DNA from: Stenopsyche tienmushanensis
Lineage: Eukaryota > Arthropoda > Insecta > Trichoptera > Stenopsychidae
Direction of reading: 5' to 3'
NCBI GenBank assembly: GCA_008973525.1
Contig: WACJ01000328.1
Location: 270,309 to 334,308, forward strand
DNA: 64,000 nucleotides
Every line of letters starts with the position of its first letter. Within the stretch, counting starts at the first letter, position 1. The notes under the pieces were generated by a model. It saw only the letters and a program-made list of their open reading frames with translations. It had not been told where the DNA came from and did not search any database. The translations under genes were made by a program, and so were the position numbers. Below, piece after piece: positions 1 to 12,450 of this stretch.

Positions 1-479
1 AGACTGAATTGATAGTTAATATATTATTACTTCTAGTTTCACAAATATGAATTTTTTTTGCCGTGTATATTTTTGAATAAACAGTCATTCCATTTTCATG
101 AATCGTAATTAAATACAATATTTTTTTCCAGATATATATATTTATACAAGCTCATGTTCTGATAGGAATATCAGTCTACTGATTAATACAATCCCAATTG
201 TGTTTTGTACGAGTGTAGAAGGTTGGAAAGATTAAGCAATTAAACATGTTGAAGAAGTTTACTATGGCAGCAAAAACATTGAGATTGTCTTCATGGTCAA
301 AATACTCTAAGGTGCTACCAAAATCACTCTGTCAAAATATATTTAAAAAAATATATTTTTTTGAACAATAATTTGAGGGATATTCAGGTCTTCTTATGGC
401 GTTGCTGGCTCGTGTAGGTCCCCATTCATTAATGAAGACCTAATGTTCATTCATTTGAATCTTCTGTTCAGGTCATGAA

Positions 480-2010
480 CCATACATCTTTTCAGCCTAC
501 CCGTCCCGGAGGCTCTTCAACAAGGTGGTTGGGGTGTGTGTCCAATCTTTTCTTATATTTTTGGCTATGGTTTCCAATCTCCTACTTCACTGTCGGTATA
601 CTTAGTTATCTGTGTATCGTTTCGTTTGTCACGTACCATGGAACGTTGCCTATAGTACCCAGCATTTTGGATTGAAAGCGTTGGAGAACGTCAATATTGG
701 AGCTCGATGCGGTACCCCAGAGCTGTATCCCATATGTCCAGATTGGTTTTAATATCTTTTTGTATAAGAGTGTTTTATTTACTAGGGACAGTTCCGATTT
801 CCGACCCATTAACCAATACAGCATTCTCACTTTGATATCCAGTTGCTTTTTTTTCTTGCTTATGTGCGTCTTCCATGTTAAACATCTGTCCAGGTGCATG
901 CCGAGATATTTAACTACATCTGCCTGTGGCAGTGCGCAATCATTCATTGAGACAGGAGGACATGTCTCTCGTCTATTAGTGAAAGTGACATGCGTAGATT
1001 TACTTTCATTGGCCTTTATGCGCCATTTATTGAGCCATTTCTGTATATTGTTGAGGTCATGTTGGAGTAGTTGAGACGCTATTGCAGGATCATTGTGCGA
1101 GGTTAGAAGAAGCTGTAGTTAGCTGTGTCCCCCGCGAAAGTGGCCGTTGTCATGGTGTCTATTGTCGGAATGTCAGATGTGAATAAAACTGGACCAATTA
1201 CGCTGCCTTGTGGGTTGCCGGATTTTATATCATGGAGTGTGGTGGCTGCATCTTCGTATTTGACGTAGAATGTTCTGATGGTCAGGTATGATTTGAATAT
1301 AATATGAAGAAGTAATTTGTGGGCAGTTGTTTTCCGATTTTATATAGCAAGCCCGGATGTCACACTTTTTCAAAAGCCTAAGTTACGTCCAGGAATGTTG
1401 CCGAAACAATATTTTCTGTCTTCTCAGTTCTTGTGTATTATATTGAAGATCCTGTGTGTTTTTTCCACAGTTGCATGTTGTTGACGAAATCCAAATTGGT
1501 GATTGGGTATTAGATTGTTTTTCTCAATTAATGGCTTAAGTCTCTTCAGTAGTAGTTTTTTAAAAATACTGGAAATTATTAGGAGTAAGCTGATGAGTCT
1601 GTATGATTTGACGTCATGTATATCCTTGTCAAGCTTGAGGATTAGAATAATCTTAGCCACTTTCTATTGCGGGAGGAAATAGCCCATTTTTAGTACCGCA
1701 TTGAATATTTGTACCAAGAGCTTTAATAGGGAGTTCCTTTACCTTTCTTCTCGTAATGAGATCGTAGCCAGACGATTTTTTTATGTCGACCTTTGCTGTG
1801 ACTGATCTAACTTCTCACTTTGTGAATTTTTTAATGAAAATTGTTGATTTTTTTGTATTTGGCGGCCGATGAATCTCATCTTCCCTTTCTGAAGTACATA
1901 TTCATGTTTTTGTGTGGAGTGAATACTTCTGTCAAGTGACCAGCGAATATTTTCGCTTTTTCTTTGCTTTTTCTAGCCCATTCTCCGTTTTTCTTTTTAA
2001 TATGCGGTGA
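480..2010 (-). mobile_element. Jockey-clade non-LTR retrotransposon, decayed reverse transcriptase
   Basis: Read on the minus strand, the segment gives consecutive blocks of a Jockey-clade reverse transcriptase. Near 1990-1900 lies the pre-RT stretch with NGEWARKSKEKAKIFAGHL. At 1660-1424 there is RT block 1-2 with DVKSYR-ISLL and the HQFGFR motif. At 947-606 there is the thumb region with VKYLGMHLD and PIWTYGIQLWG. The blocks are in the order expected for one element but are separated by stop codons and frame changes, so it cannot encode a working enzyme. No endonuclease or gag part is visible and I could not define the ends. Clade assignment rests on the motif wording; confidence in a LINE of Jockey type is high, the exact family is unknown. 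Confidence 0.85.
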
Positions 2011-2651
2011 CGTTACTTGTCAAAATATGAAGCAAATTTTTATATAACCAATTGAAAAAAGATGTATTTATTTAAATGCATATTTATTTAGTTTAATATG
2101 CAGGGGGCTTGTGGTTCTGGATCTGTACAGACATTGGTATCGGTGATGTACGGAGGATCATATTAGGATTAACAGCCTCCATTTTCTATCATGTGTACTG
2201 CTCTATAAAGTAAAAGGTTTAGATAATTATCGCCTGTTAATTCAAATAATATATTAATAATTATCAATCGAAGGAAATGCCGAACATAAGATTAACTAGA
2301 TAAATGTTAATTGATGTCACTGTATTCTGGATGTCTTCTTATATCGTTGGAGTCTATTATATAATTAGGAATGTAATAATTAATACCTCCAATAAAAACA
2401 CAGGCTTCGTTTTATCTACAAATGCATCACAAAATGTATCATAAAATAATTAGATAAACTCGCTTTTTTGTTTTGTGGATTTTAACAGTCAAGATGAATT
2501 TAAAAAAATATTGAAATCATACATGTGTTCTCACGGATATACAAACAATAGATAACAGTACGACAATAAGACTAACAAATACATGCAATTAGACTTTTAT
2601 TATTTTATTTGTGCAAAATCAAGGTATTTTCCAACAGTCTTTAAAAATAAT

Positions 2652-3985
2652 TCAATATCTGATTGGAATTCCTGTTTGACTGTTGATCCAATCCCAATAA
2701 TGCTGTGGTCGAACGAAGAATGATGGTCTTCCTGAGATGCAACCATCAAAGCTTTGACGCGATGTAATGCCCGCCACAATGTCAATAATGTCTGCAACGT
2801 CACGTAATACCAATGGACCGCCCCAATCTCCCTATTCAATAAAAGTGCATCCTCTAACTAATATATAAACTTTAAAAGGATTTATTTCAATTTGCTTTTT
2901 TATACTTACAGCACAGACATTTTGTGATGTTTGACCAACCGGCACAGCACATAAAGTTGTGTTATATATATAAAAATCTTCAGTTAACCGGCACGCATCA
3001 TTAGATATGATAGATACGGTGCCAAAATGTAAAATATTTGTATTCACAGGTCCTTAAAAAAGGTAAACGTGTGAATGTTATTTTGCTTCTCAAGTATAAA
3101 TTGCATCAATTATAATCAAAATTACCTGAGATTTCAACTTGTCCCCATCCAAGAATGGTTGCTGTTCTTCCAGATCCAAAATTAGCAAACGCTTGACTTT
3201 GTCTTGGAAGGGCAATTGAATCAATGGTGGCTGTAAAATGTATGCGTTAACGATACAAATAGAGAAAATTAAGAGTATAGAGATAAATAGTGAATTTCAA
3301 CATACGGCCAAATATAACACTATGCACAAGATTTATAAGACCAATATTATTCTCAAGTGTTTGCATATTAAAAAGTGGATGAGGTCTAAGATCCTGTGTC
3401 ATTATCGTTATTAAAGGTGTAGTGTTATCTACGCTTCCTATGTAGACAGATGCTGTTGTTGGTCTATAAATATAAAACACGACCATAGCTTTTATTTTCA
3501 TGTTTATTACCTTTTTTCATTGAACTAAATATAACTTACCCAGTAATGCAGTAAGCTTCGGTCAGAACCCAGCTAGGAGAAATTAACACCCCCCCACAGG
3601 GTAAGAGTCCTCTTATGTAAACCATGTATGGAAATATGCCTTCTGATGCAGGAGAACCATTTATGATTTTTGAAACTAAAAAATGTGACCTAGATAAATT
3701 TCGACATTAAAAGTCAATTTAAATCAAATACCATAAAAATGTTTAAACGCCTACAATCTGTTTGTGATGAAATACTCGATTCTTTGATCGTTGCATGAGG
3801 TTTTGCCTGAAATCATCGATAATAATAAGATCATGCTGTCGAAACATAACTAATTATTTGTAAACCACAATCAAATAGCCATAATATTATCCCATATGTT
3901 AATGACTTGTAAAACCAAATTATATTAAACATACCGAAATCATCACAGCGAATAGGATAACACCAAAATACACGTAGACCTTCAT
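2652..3985 (-). CDS. SPH1: secreted S1A serine protease homologue, triad Tyr/Asn/Trp
   Basis: Seven coding exons: 3935-3985, 3755-3806, 3540-3675, 3306-3463, 3126-3230, 2910-3052, 2652-2831, joining in phases 0,1,2,1,1,0 to 274 aa. Exon 1 is a signal peptide beginning MKVYVYFGV. The mature domain would start after SK at IING (residues 38-41), the place of IVGG. Catalytic His57 is Tyr (LTEAYC, residue 76), Asp102 is Asn (ENNIGL, 119) and Ser195 is Trp (GDWGGP, 218), so no hydrolysis is expected. The cysteine pairs 42-58, 168-182 and 191-220 are present. The C-terminus is WDWINSQTGIPIRY. The family is chymotrypsin/brachyurin-like S1A. The role is unknown; binding, cofactor or decoy function in gut lumen or haemolymph is inference only. 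Tandem twin of SPH2. Confidence 0.9.
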
Positions 3986-4605
3986 GATGAATGTTGAAGA
4001 ATTACTCTGAATGATAGTCAAGTTTTTCATTAAATTCGTATTAGCGACTCGGGCAGATTACAATATATCTGGTGATAAGTAATCAGTGTATTTTTATATT
4101 TAGAAGAATGTGTTTGGCGTGGAAAAAATATTTAAGTCACTCAATAACAAATGCATTTATAATATTTGCTTAAACTGAGAAGAGCTTTAATATTTTCGGA
4201 CAACTTAATTATATTTTTAAAATAAATCGATGTTTTCTTGATATTTTTTTTACTTTTATTGAATATTGCATTACCTAAACCTAAAATAACTAGATTAGAA
4301 TTTAAATTTAATTAAAAAAAAACAAAAAACCAACATTAACAGTCGATTTCAATTCACCAATATGCTTGCCCCCTGTTTACAGGATAGTACCGGAAATTTT
4401 TAGATAAACTCGCTTTTTTGTTTGTTTTGTGGATTTTAACAGTCAAGATAAATTTAAAAAAATATTGAAATCATACACGTGTTCTCACGGATACACAAAC
4501 AATAGACGACAGTGCGACAATAAGACTAACAAATACATGCAATTAGACTTTTATTATTTTATTTGTACAAAATCAAGGTATTTTCCAACAGTCTTTAAAA
4601 ATAAT

Positions 4606-5948
4606 TTAATATCTGATTGGAATTCCTGTTTGACTGTTGATCCAATTCCAATAATGCTGTGGTCGAACGAAGAATGATGGTCTTCCTGAGATGCAACCGT
4701 CATAGCTTTCACTCGATGTAATGCCCGCCACAATGTCAATCATGTCTGCAACGTCATTTAATACCAACGGACCGCCCCAATCCTCCTATTTAATAAAAGT
4801 GCATCCTTTAACTAATATATAAACATTAAAAGGACATTGTATTTAATGCAATTTGCTTTTTTATACTTACAGCACAGATATTTTGTGGCGTTTGACCAAT
4901 CGGCACAGCACATAAAGTTGTGTTAAATATATAAAAATCTTCAGTTAACCGGCATGCATCATTAGATAAGATAAATACGGTGCCAACATGTAAAATATTT
5001 GTATTCACAGGCCCTTAAAAAAGGTAAATGTGTGAATGTTATTTTGCTTCTCAAGTATAAATTGCATTAATTATAATCAAAATTACCCGAGATTTCAACT
5101 TGTCCCCATCCAAGAATGGTTGCTGTTCTTCCAGATCCAAAATTAGCAAACGCTTGACTTTGTCTTGGAAGGGCAATTGAATCAATGGTGGCTGTAAAAT
5201 GTATGCGTTAACGATACAAATAGAGAAAATTAAGAGTATAGAGATAAATAGTGAATTTCAACATACGGCCAAATATAACACTATGCACAAGATTTATAAG
5301 ACCAATATTATTCTCAAGTGTTTGCATACTAAAAAGTGGATGAGGTCTAAGATCCTGTGTCATTATCGTTATTAAAGGTGTAGTTTTGTCTACGCTTCCT
5401 ATGTAGACGGATGCTGTTGTTAAGCTATTAAATATAAAACACGACCATAGCTTTTATTTACATGTTTATTACCTTTTTTTCATTGAACGAAATATAACAT
5501 ACTCAGTAATGCAGTAAGCTTCGGTCAGAACCCAGCTAGGAGAAATTAACACCCCCCCACAGGGAAAAAGTCCTCTTATGAAAACCATGTATGGATATCT
5601 ACCTTCTGATGCAGGAGAACCATTTATGATTTTTGAAACTAAAAAATGTGACCTCGATAAATTTCGACATTAAAAGTCAATTTAAATCAAATACCATAAA
5701 AATGTTTAAACGCCTACAATCTGTTTGTGATGAAATACTCGATTCTTTGATCGTTGCATGAGGTTTTGCCTGAAATCATCGATAATAATAAGATCATGCT
5801 GTCGAAACATAACTAATTATTTGTAAACCACAATCAAATAGCCATAATATTATCCCATATGTTAATGACTTGTAAAACCAAATTATATTAAACATACCGA
5901 AATCATCACAGCGAATAGGATAACACCAAAATACACGTAGACCTTCAT
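4606..5948 (-). CDS. SPH2: secreted S1A serine protease homologue, triad Tyr/Asn/Trp
   Basis: Exons 5898-5948, 5718-5769, 5503-5638, 5267-5424, 5087-5191, 4871-5013, 4606-4785; 274 aa, same phases as SPH1. It is the close tandem twin of SPH1. The signal peptide, IING start, EAYC, ENNIGL and the xDWGGP block are all kept, so the His, Asp and Ser positions are again Tyr, Asn and Trp. Differences include Glu for Gly in front of DWGGP, C-terminal WNWI instead of WDWI, and splice donor GTATGT instead of GTAAGT after exon 3. Exon 4 begins CTTAACAACAGC where SPH1 has ACCAACAACAGC, same length. All frames are open. Near-identical introns show a recent duplication or gene conversion. Confidence 0.9.
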
Positions 5949-6711
5949 GATGAATGTTGAAGAATTACTCTGAATGATAGTCAAGTTTTTCATTAAATTC
6001 GTATTAGCGACTCGGGCAGATTACAATATATCTGGTGATAAGTAATCAGTTGTATTTTTACATCTAGAAGAATGCGTTTGGCGTGGAAAAAATATTTAAG
6101 TCACTCAATAACAAATGCATTTATTATATTTGCTTAAACTGATAAGAGCTTTAATATTTTCGGACAACTTAATTATACTTTTAAAATAAATCGTTGTTTT
6201 CTTGATATATTTTTTTTTTACTTTTATTGAACATTCCATTAAAATATATAATCATGCAAGTTATGAATAAATAATCTATTACGATGAATGGATTTAGTTC
6301 GCAAGATAGAAAGAAAAATAAAGAACATCCCTTCAGTATATAGTCATTTAATAGCAATCATCAGAATGTATCATTAAATAAAATAAGAGCGCGGTTTTTA
6401 AATAACGAGACTGGCCTCATGTGGATCAATTCACACGCATAGAAAATTTTATTGTTATTTTGTATATTTGAACTAAGGCATCTTTCCAGTAAATTATCAG
6501 ACGTTAATTCTTCATAAATGGGTCTTAAGATTTACTGAACTTCCTCGTTGAGAGCGAGAGGATGTTTGTACAAATATAACGATCTAGTAGTTGAATGTTT
6601 CTACAATTCGCCTCAAGAATCTGCATACTTCACACAGAACTTTATTTTTGTGCCCTAACTTTCCACTTGCTTATTCGTCTTTTTTTAAATCCGTGTTGAA
6701 ATTTTTTTGAT

Positions 6712-6905
6712 TTCATTTATTCTCTTACTAGAACAAATATAAGAAAGATCCCAAACTGGAACTTCTGACCTGCAAACAAAAGCAGGTGTAGCACCAGGCA
6801 AGGCTGCGACCGCAGCGGTCTCAGAGCTGTTGGGGCGCAATCTGAACGGAGTAATTGCTTCGAGCGCATTTCGCGAATTAGCTCTAAAGAATTAAAATAA
6901 TCCGA
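6712..6905 (+). repeat. Dispersed repeat, copy 1 (flanks SPH3)
   Basis: The segment from TTTCATTTATTCTCTTACTAG to about AATAATCCGATTTTTTTCAT recurs at 9118-9290 in the same orientation. It has a GC-rich core, CAAGGCTGCGACCGCAGCGGTCTCAGAGC, containing the palindrome CTGCGGTCGCAG-like stem, and then GGGGCGCAATCTG. Copy 1 has about 45 bp extra in front of the core. It does not code. It could be a SINE or a fragment of a longer element; I see no tRNA-type A and B boxes I would trust. Confidence 0.6.
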
Positions 6906-7227
6906 TTTTTTTCATCAAAATTATGGACGACATTCTTAAAGATGTTTTTTTGAAAAATCAAATGAAAAAAATAAGATTTTTGACGTGATAAACTGAGATA
7001 TGCACCTATTTAATCACCGGGCAGTGAGTGTGTAGTAGTCGCATTAAATTAACTTGAACAACAAAAATCTCTATCAAATTTGAAATTGTGATCCATTTGT
7101 ATTAGTAACACGCAATTGATATAGTCTATTTTTCATTGTGATTAACTTTTTTAAGTAGGAAATATACGATTAAGTGATTAATACTAATGACAAAATTATC
7201 GAAATGCATCAATGAATTGATTTATTT

Positions 7228-7233
7228 AGATAA
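7228..7233 (+). promoter_or_regulatory. AGATAA (GATA-type) element upstream of SPH3
   Basis: TTTAGATAAAAGCG lies about 55-60 bp before the SPH3 start. The same sequence in the same position precedes SPH5 (14704-14709, reverse strand) and SPH6. GATA-factor sites are typical of insect gut and fat-body genes; binding here is inference. Confidence 0.4.
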
Positions 7234-7288
7234 AAGCGTTGAAAGGGAAATGGGACGACCGTCAAAAATAATTCCATATCGATCTATC

Positions 7289-8592
7289 ATGAGGTTACGC
7301 GTGTATTTTGGTGTACTTTTGTTCGCTGCAATAACTTCAGTATGTAAAATTCAATGAAGTCGATACTTTTTCATCAGTATGCTTATCATAATAGAATTTA
7401 ATTATTTCAGGCGAGATTTCATCCTGCTATAAAGGAGGTGATGATAAAATCCCCATTCGATGAAAAATATTTAAGTAATAATATGTTTATTTTATTGCTA
7501 TTTAACGTGAATGAACTATCGATTGGGTACATTTTAATGCGACGGTTTCTTATAGATTCAAAAACGATGAATGGCCTTCCTGCAGTAAATGGCCAGTTTC
7601 CATTCGTGGTGCGAATTTTTATGCACATTTTGCCTTGTGGAGGAGCTTTAATATCTCCTAGTTGGGTTTTGACTTCAGGCATTTGCTTACGTGTATAGTA
7701 TGTATAATAAAATTTGAAAACATCTTTCCAATACAATAATAATACATTATATATGATAAAAAGTATTGATTTCTAGTCAAGGTGCCGTTGCAACTGTCTA
7801 TCTCGGAACTATCGATGATTCAAGACCTGCATTAATGATCACGACTGATGACACTAGACTTCACCCACATTTTATTCAAGCATGTTCACGGAATGATATC
7901 GGTCTTATAAATCTTAAACATAGTGTTATTATTAGCGGTATGAGACCTTTACTCCTTCATCTTTTAATTTACAATTTTCTCCATTTTTATCATTAATTTG
8001 TAAATTTTGTAGATACTATTGCGCCGATTACTCTTCCACGTGAGAGTCAAACTTACCCTAATTTTGGATCTGGAAGAATAGCAACAATTGCTGGGTGGAA
8101 AAGAATTGAAGAGGATGGTAATAATGATATTAATAAATAAATCTACGCATGGAAACAAATGTTTCATGTTTTTAATTTGTTAATAAAATTATTATTTTTA
8201 GACCCGACTAGCCTATTGCACTTTGATGAAGTATTAATCATATCTAACGATCAGTGCAAAGCATATAACGCTGACTTGCATTTCACAGAACTTTGTGCTG
8301 TATCAATTGGAGAACCGCCACAAAATAGCTGCCATGTGAGATTAATGGCATACATATTATGAATCGCAATATTTTCACTAAATATTCAATGATTTTAACG
8401 AATTTAATTTTAATTCTAAAGGGTACTAGCGGTACTTTGATGTTTCTTCGCGACTTGATGGACGACGTGGATATATTGGTAGGAATAATAGACATATCTT
8501 CTTGTGTCTCACAACGTCCATCATTTTCGATTCGACCACAACATTACTTGGATTGGATTTACAATACCACGGGACTTCCAATTAGACCTTAA
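7289..8592 (+). CDS. SPH3: secreted S1A serine protease homologue, triad Ile/Asp/Ser
   Basis: Exons 7289-7339, 7411-7474, 7556-7697, 7777-7937, 8013-8117, 8202-8335, 8422-8592; 275 aa, phases 0,1,2,1,1,0. Signal peptide MRLRVYFGVLLFAAITS. The activation site is SKTMNG instead of IVGG. His57 is Ile (TSGICL, about residue 81), Asp102 is kept (RNDIGL, 126), and the GDSGGP block is GTSGTL, so Ser195 survives but Asp194 is Thr. Without His it should be inactive. The C-terminus is LDWIYNTTGLPIRP, with a possible N-glycosylation site NTT. An AATAAA lies at 8625-8630. It is the inverted counterpart of SPH5, sharing exon 2 wording (VMIKSPF) and 5' flank. Confidence 0.9.
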
Positions 8593-8624
8593 ATTGTTCT
8601 TGTGTCATTATTGAAAGATTTATA

Positions 8625-8630
8625 AATAAA
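8625..8630 (+). terminator. Poly(A) signal AATAAA of SPH3
   Basis: AATAAA, 33 bp after the SPH3 stop codon, in an AT-rich 3' flank. Comparable signals follow SPH9 (27678-27683) and SPH12 (39125-39130). Confidence 0.55.
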
Positions 8631-8859
8631 TACATTTTAAGAGCCAATATTTTATTCTTTTTCTACAAGTGTTTCTTCTCCTAAGGAACTCCTAACGTTT
8701 CACACTATGTGTTTAGTAGCCAATCATGGCATTTTGATGTGGGCTCTTTTCCGATTCGATGCAAATACTCTCCAAAATATTCATGACCAGTGAGAACTTG
8801 AGACATTTGGAAGTTCACCTTATTTCGATTATTGACAATCCAGGGTTTAATTGCTAGAA

Positions 8860-8945
8860 TTGTAAAACCTCGATTATCCGGACCAATTGGGGATGAAAGT
8901 ATTCCGGATAACGAAAAATCCGGATAATCGAAAAAAAAAATCATA
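8860..8945. mobile_element. Possible pogo/Tigger-like DNA transposon end
   Basis: The string AAAACCTCGATTATCCGGACC followed by ATTCCGGATAACG and TCCGGATAATCG resembles termini of pogo/Tigger-type elements, which commonly begin with a cgattatccgga-like motif. No transposase reading frame lies next to it. Call is by resemblance only. Confidence 0.3.
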
Positions 8946-9117
8946 ATTGACAGGAAAAGTATGAATAATTTTTATTCGTCTAGATTTACATACACATTTA
9001 ATAAATTATTTTTTATTAAAAAAGTCAAGTATCGAGTTTGCTTAAAGCTCGCTCTTCTTTTGGAAGCTGCCAAATCATAAGGAAGCTGCCAAATCAATCA
9101 AATGGAAGGTGTTGATA

Positions 9118-9290
9118 TTTCTTTAACTTCATTTATTCTCTTACTAGAACAAAGATAAGAAAGGTCCCTAACGCAAGGCTGCGACCGCAGCGGTCTCAGA
9201 GCCGTTGGGGCGCAATCTGGACGGAGTATTTGCTTTAGCGCATTTCGTGAATTAGCTGTAAAGCATTAATATTATCCGAATTTCTTCATA
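9118..9290 (+). repeat. Dispersed repeat, copy 2 (flanks SPH3)
   Basis: Second copy of the repeat at 6712-6905, same strand, with the same GC-rich core GCTGCGACCGCAGCGGTCTC and the GGGGCGCAATCTGG string. The two copies bracket SPH3. Confidence 0.6.
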
Positions 9291-10288
9291 AAAATGAAGT
9301 GATAAAGTGAGATAATTATTTCTAAATTCAGACATTTTTTTAAATAAAATTGAACAATTTGGCTGTTAAATGATTTTGAATGAATTTTCCAGGTCGACAG
9401 TTTATATGCTGACAAACTAACGAAAGCTTGATATTATAAATCCAAATTCGTGGCCAAATTTGAAGAGTGGGTTCTTGATGGAACAACAGCAAATAAACAT
9501 AAATACAAACGTATTAAGGAATTAAAAGTATGTCATCTTAATCCATTATATATTAAATATAATGATGTCACTTCTCGTAGACTGGAAGTTTTACAACTGT
9601 ATGTATTTTTTTCTGAAACAGTACAAAATGGACCCTGAAAATGATATCTCGAATATGTTTCATTATATTCGTTGCAATATTTTATTTTTATCTTTTCTCA
9701 AATGTGATTCTATATTGCAAAAGGATTTATTGTAAGATACATGTCAAATTCATTCATCTATAAAATGTATTTAGCTATTCTTACAGACAATTTTGTATCT
9801 GATAATAAGCAATCAATCATATTTTAGCTGTTTAGTAAAACGTATTTACAATGAAAGTGAGGTCATATCAGTTGCATTATGCTAAAAAGATTATACACGG
9901 ATCACATTTGAAGATGATAGATCTGTTGCATTTTATTAATTTTACAATAATATAAAAACAACAATCATTGTCATTGAGAAAATCTTGTTTTTTATGAAAT
10001 TTTTGCGATGGCACCTTATTGGAATGTTCAAAATATTTAAGCCAATTATTTACTTGCTTATGGTATGAGTTTATCTTCAAATGATGTATCTGTACAATTA
10101 TGTTAAATTTTGGTTGAAATATATTATCGAAGGTTTTGAAAATTAACGAAGGATTAACTTTGGCAGTCATTGAGACTCAGATTATGATTCAGGTAGTTTT
10201 TTAACTCGTTGTTTTATTAAACATTCCATTGTCTCACAGTTATAAAACAAAAATACGTTTATTATTATAAAATTGCAAATTTACAAGT
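9291..10288. other. Non-coding stretch between SPH3 and SPH4
   Basis: AT-rich sequence. The open frames at 9450-9638 and 9877-10170 show no recognisable domain, no paralogue in the window and no splice context. I see no gene. Confidence 0.5.
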
Positions 10289-12450
10289 TTATGGTCTGAT
10301 TGGAATTCCAGTGTTTTCATTGATCCAGCTCCAATAGTGTTGTGGACGAATATAGGCAGCTGGATATGCTGAGCAACTCCTAAAGAAACTTGCCAAGCCA
10401 CCTATAATAGGAATGCCTTCTGAACTGTCATACATTCTTAGTGTGGCGCCTAAATCTCCCTGTTAAAAAATAAATTGAACAAACTGTCAATATTCTATTT
10501 AAAACTAATTTGTAATTCTCTTTTATATGTTTATATTATTTACATGACAAAGGCCAATTGGGGACCATGGCAGTGGTTCAGCACATATAACAGAATTGAT
10601 GACCCACGACGAGTTATAGAACAGTTGGCAGCTAGGGTTGTCTATGGCAAGTACAACTCCATATCGCAGGATATTTGACACAGGACTACCTGTAAAATCG
10701 AAGTATGTATATGAATATTTAGTTTTTTTTTCTACATTTGGGTGTTATGAATTATCTCAATATTTATTACCCTGCGAGGTCGCTCCCCATCCAGCGATTA
10801 CAACTTCTATTCCTGCACCAAAATTTTCATACGTTTGACTTTGCCTTGGAATTGCAATAGGCCGAATTGTATCTGAAATTTTAATTAACACAGATAAAGT
10901 TTTTAAAATGACAAAATCATACCTTTCATAAAAAAATTCCCGCACCAGTGAAAATCAGATTTTGTTGAAGATTAATTAGTCCCAGATTATGGTTTTGATT
11001 ACTGGGATTGTATTGTGGATGAGTCCTTAAGTCATTAGATACGATGTGTACAGCAGGATTATTGTAATCAACACTTCCAATATATACATTAGCTGTTGTA
11101 CTCCTGAATTGGGAAAGTTCAAAATTAAGACAAGATAAATCTAAGAATAAGAAAAAAAGATTCTTATTCGTATGATTTACTAGAATTGTTTTATAAACCA
11201 TTACATTTAAGCTCATAATGTGGGAAAAAATACCGTACCAACATATTTAAGAGATCATAAGTATAAATATTTCCGATCAATTCGATTTCTTGATTAATGA
11301 TGATTATGAGTGATTTGCAACTTATTTATAAATTATTTTTTATCTTAAATATAATTATTTTAGCAACTTTATCATGGTTTGAATACATTTTTAAATACAT
11401 CAAACCTCATTCAGAGATCATCAGATTTTGACGATATCATTAATAAAGAAAAATATATCCAATATAATTCATTCACAAGTCCTCAGATAAGTTTTATGAC
11501 AATCGTTGTATATTAATTTTCTATGTTGCAAATCCTCAAATCAACAGGACAAAGAACCATCAAAGTTCACTATATCGCCAATTTTAATCTTTTTTACACT
11601 AATTTTAATGGATTATTAATCAATAAAATTACCAATACGTGCATTGAGCTACAGTCATAACCCAAGAAGGTGATATGATGCATCCTCCACAATAATCCAA
11701 TGACCTAACATGAACAGCAAACGGAAACGCTCCATCTCGTGCATTCCACGCATTGTAAAGTCTTCCAGCTATTTAAAGCAAAACTGGTGTTATTCATTAA
11801 ATATAATATTTTCAATATCATCAATAGTATATAAGGTAAGAGACTTACATTGATTATCATCAGTTGATATTTTGATGGCATATGACGGGTGAACCTTAAA
11901 TGAATAATATATTTAATATCCATAATCTTACATGCAATTGATAATAGTATATAAGTAATATTATCACAGGATGCATTTTTTGACGAAAATTATAAAGATG
12001 CAATTTTATATATACATAATTTTAAACTAAGGATCCCGCTTAATAAAAAAAATACATATTGGGAGAGTTTCATTTTCACGCTCTTTTGAGTTTTCCAATC
12101 GTTTGGAAATTATTGCATCCAGCTAAAAATAATCGTGCTATTTTTTCAGCTAAGAAATTTTAAAAAAACTAATAACGCGATTATATTTATAAATCACTTT
12201 ATTTTAATTATTTAGTTCGCCAAAAGAAATCCCAAAAAAAAAAAAGAGCCCTTTACACGCAATGGCTTCCTTAAGCTATCAAATCATTTGAAATCGCTAT
12301 GAAAAGCAAATCAAGCATTTATTTGCATTGGAATATTTATTGCTATACATAATAGATTTAAAAAATGACAATTTAAGGATATAAAATATCAAAACTAACC
12401 GTAGTAGCGACAGCAATCAGCCACACGCCAAAAAATACGCTGAATCTCAT
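10289..12450 (-). CDS. SPH4: secreted S1A serine protease homologue, triad Gln/Asn/Leu
   Basis: Exons 12400-12450, 11849-11894, 11633-11768, 10946-11103, 10771-10872, 10544-10689, 10289-10459; 269 aa. Signal peptide MRFSVFFGVWLIAVATT. The activation site is GRLYNA, so the Ile16-Val-Gly-Gly start is gone. His57 is Gln (TVAQC), Asp102 is Asn (NHNLGL) and Ser195 is Leu (GDLGAT). C42 and C58 are kept. The C-terminus is WSWINENTGIPIRP. The donor after exon 4 is GTGCGG, weak but matched by GTGCAG at the same place in SPH10, its nearest relative. Introns 1 and 3 are each about 0.5 kb, longer than in neighbours. Upstream is CTTATCT (12504-12510), an AGATAAG site on the gene strand. Confidence 0.88.

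Larger units (their letters stand above)
2453..6238. repeat. Tandem duplication carrying SPH1 and SPH2
   Basis: Two direct copies of about 1.8 kb, roughly 2453-4262 and 4402-6238. Both start with the same TAGATAAACTCGCTTTTTTG string and both end in a poly-T tract followed by CTTTTATTGAA. Each holds one complete seven-exon gene. Introns 1-3 and the 5' flank are nearly identical, while exon 7 and its 3' flank differ by scattered substitutions. The 140 bp between the copies (about 4262-4402) is unique AT-rich sequence. Confidence 0.9.

Noticed and set aside
7289..8592. SPH3 as a possibly active protease because Asp102 and Ser195 are both present
   Set aside because: His57 is Ile and Asp194 is Thr, so neither general base nor a formed oxyanion hole is expected.
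9877..10170. A 97-codon minus-strand open frame
   Set aside because: Low-complexity AT-driven composition and no resemblance to any family in the window.
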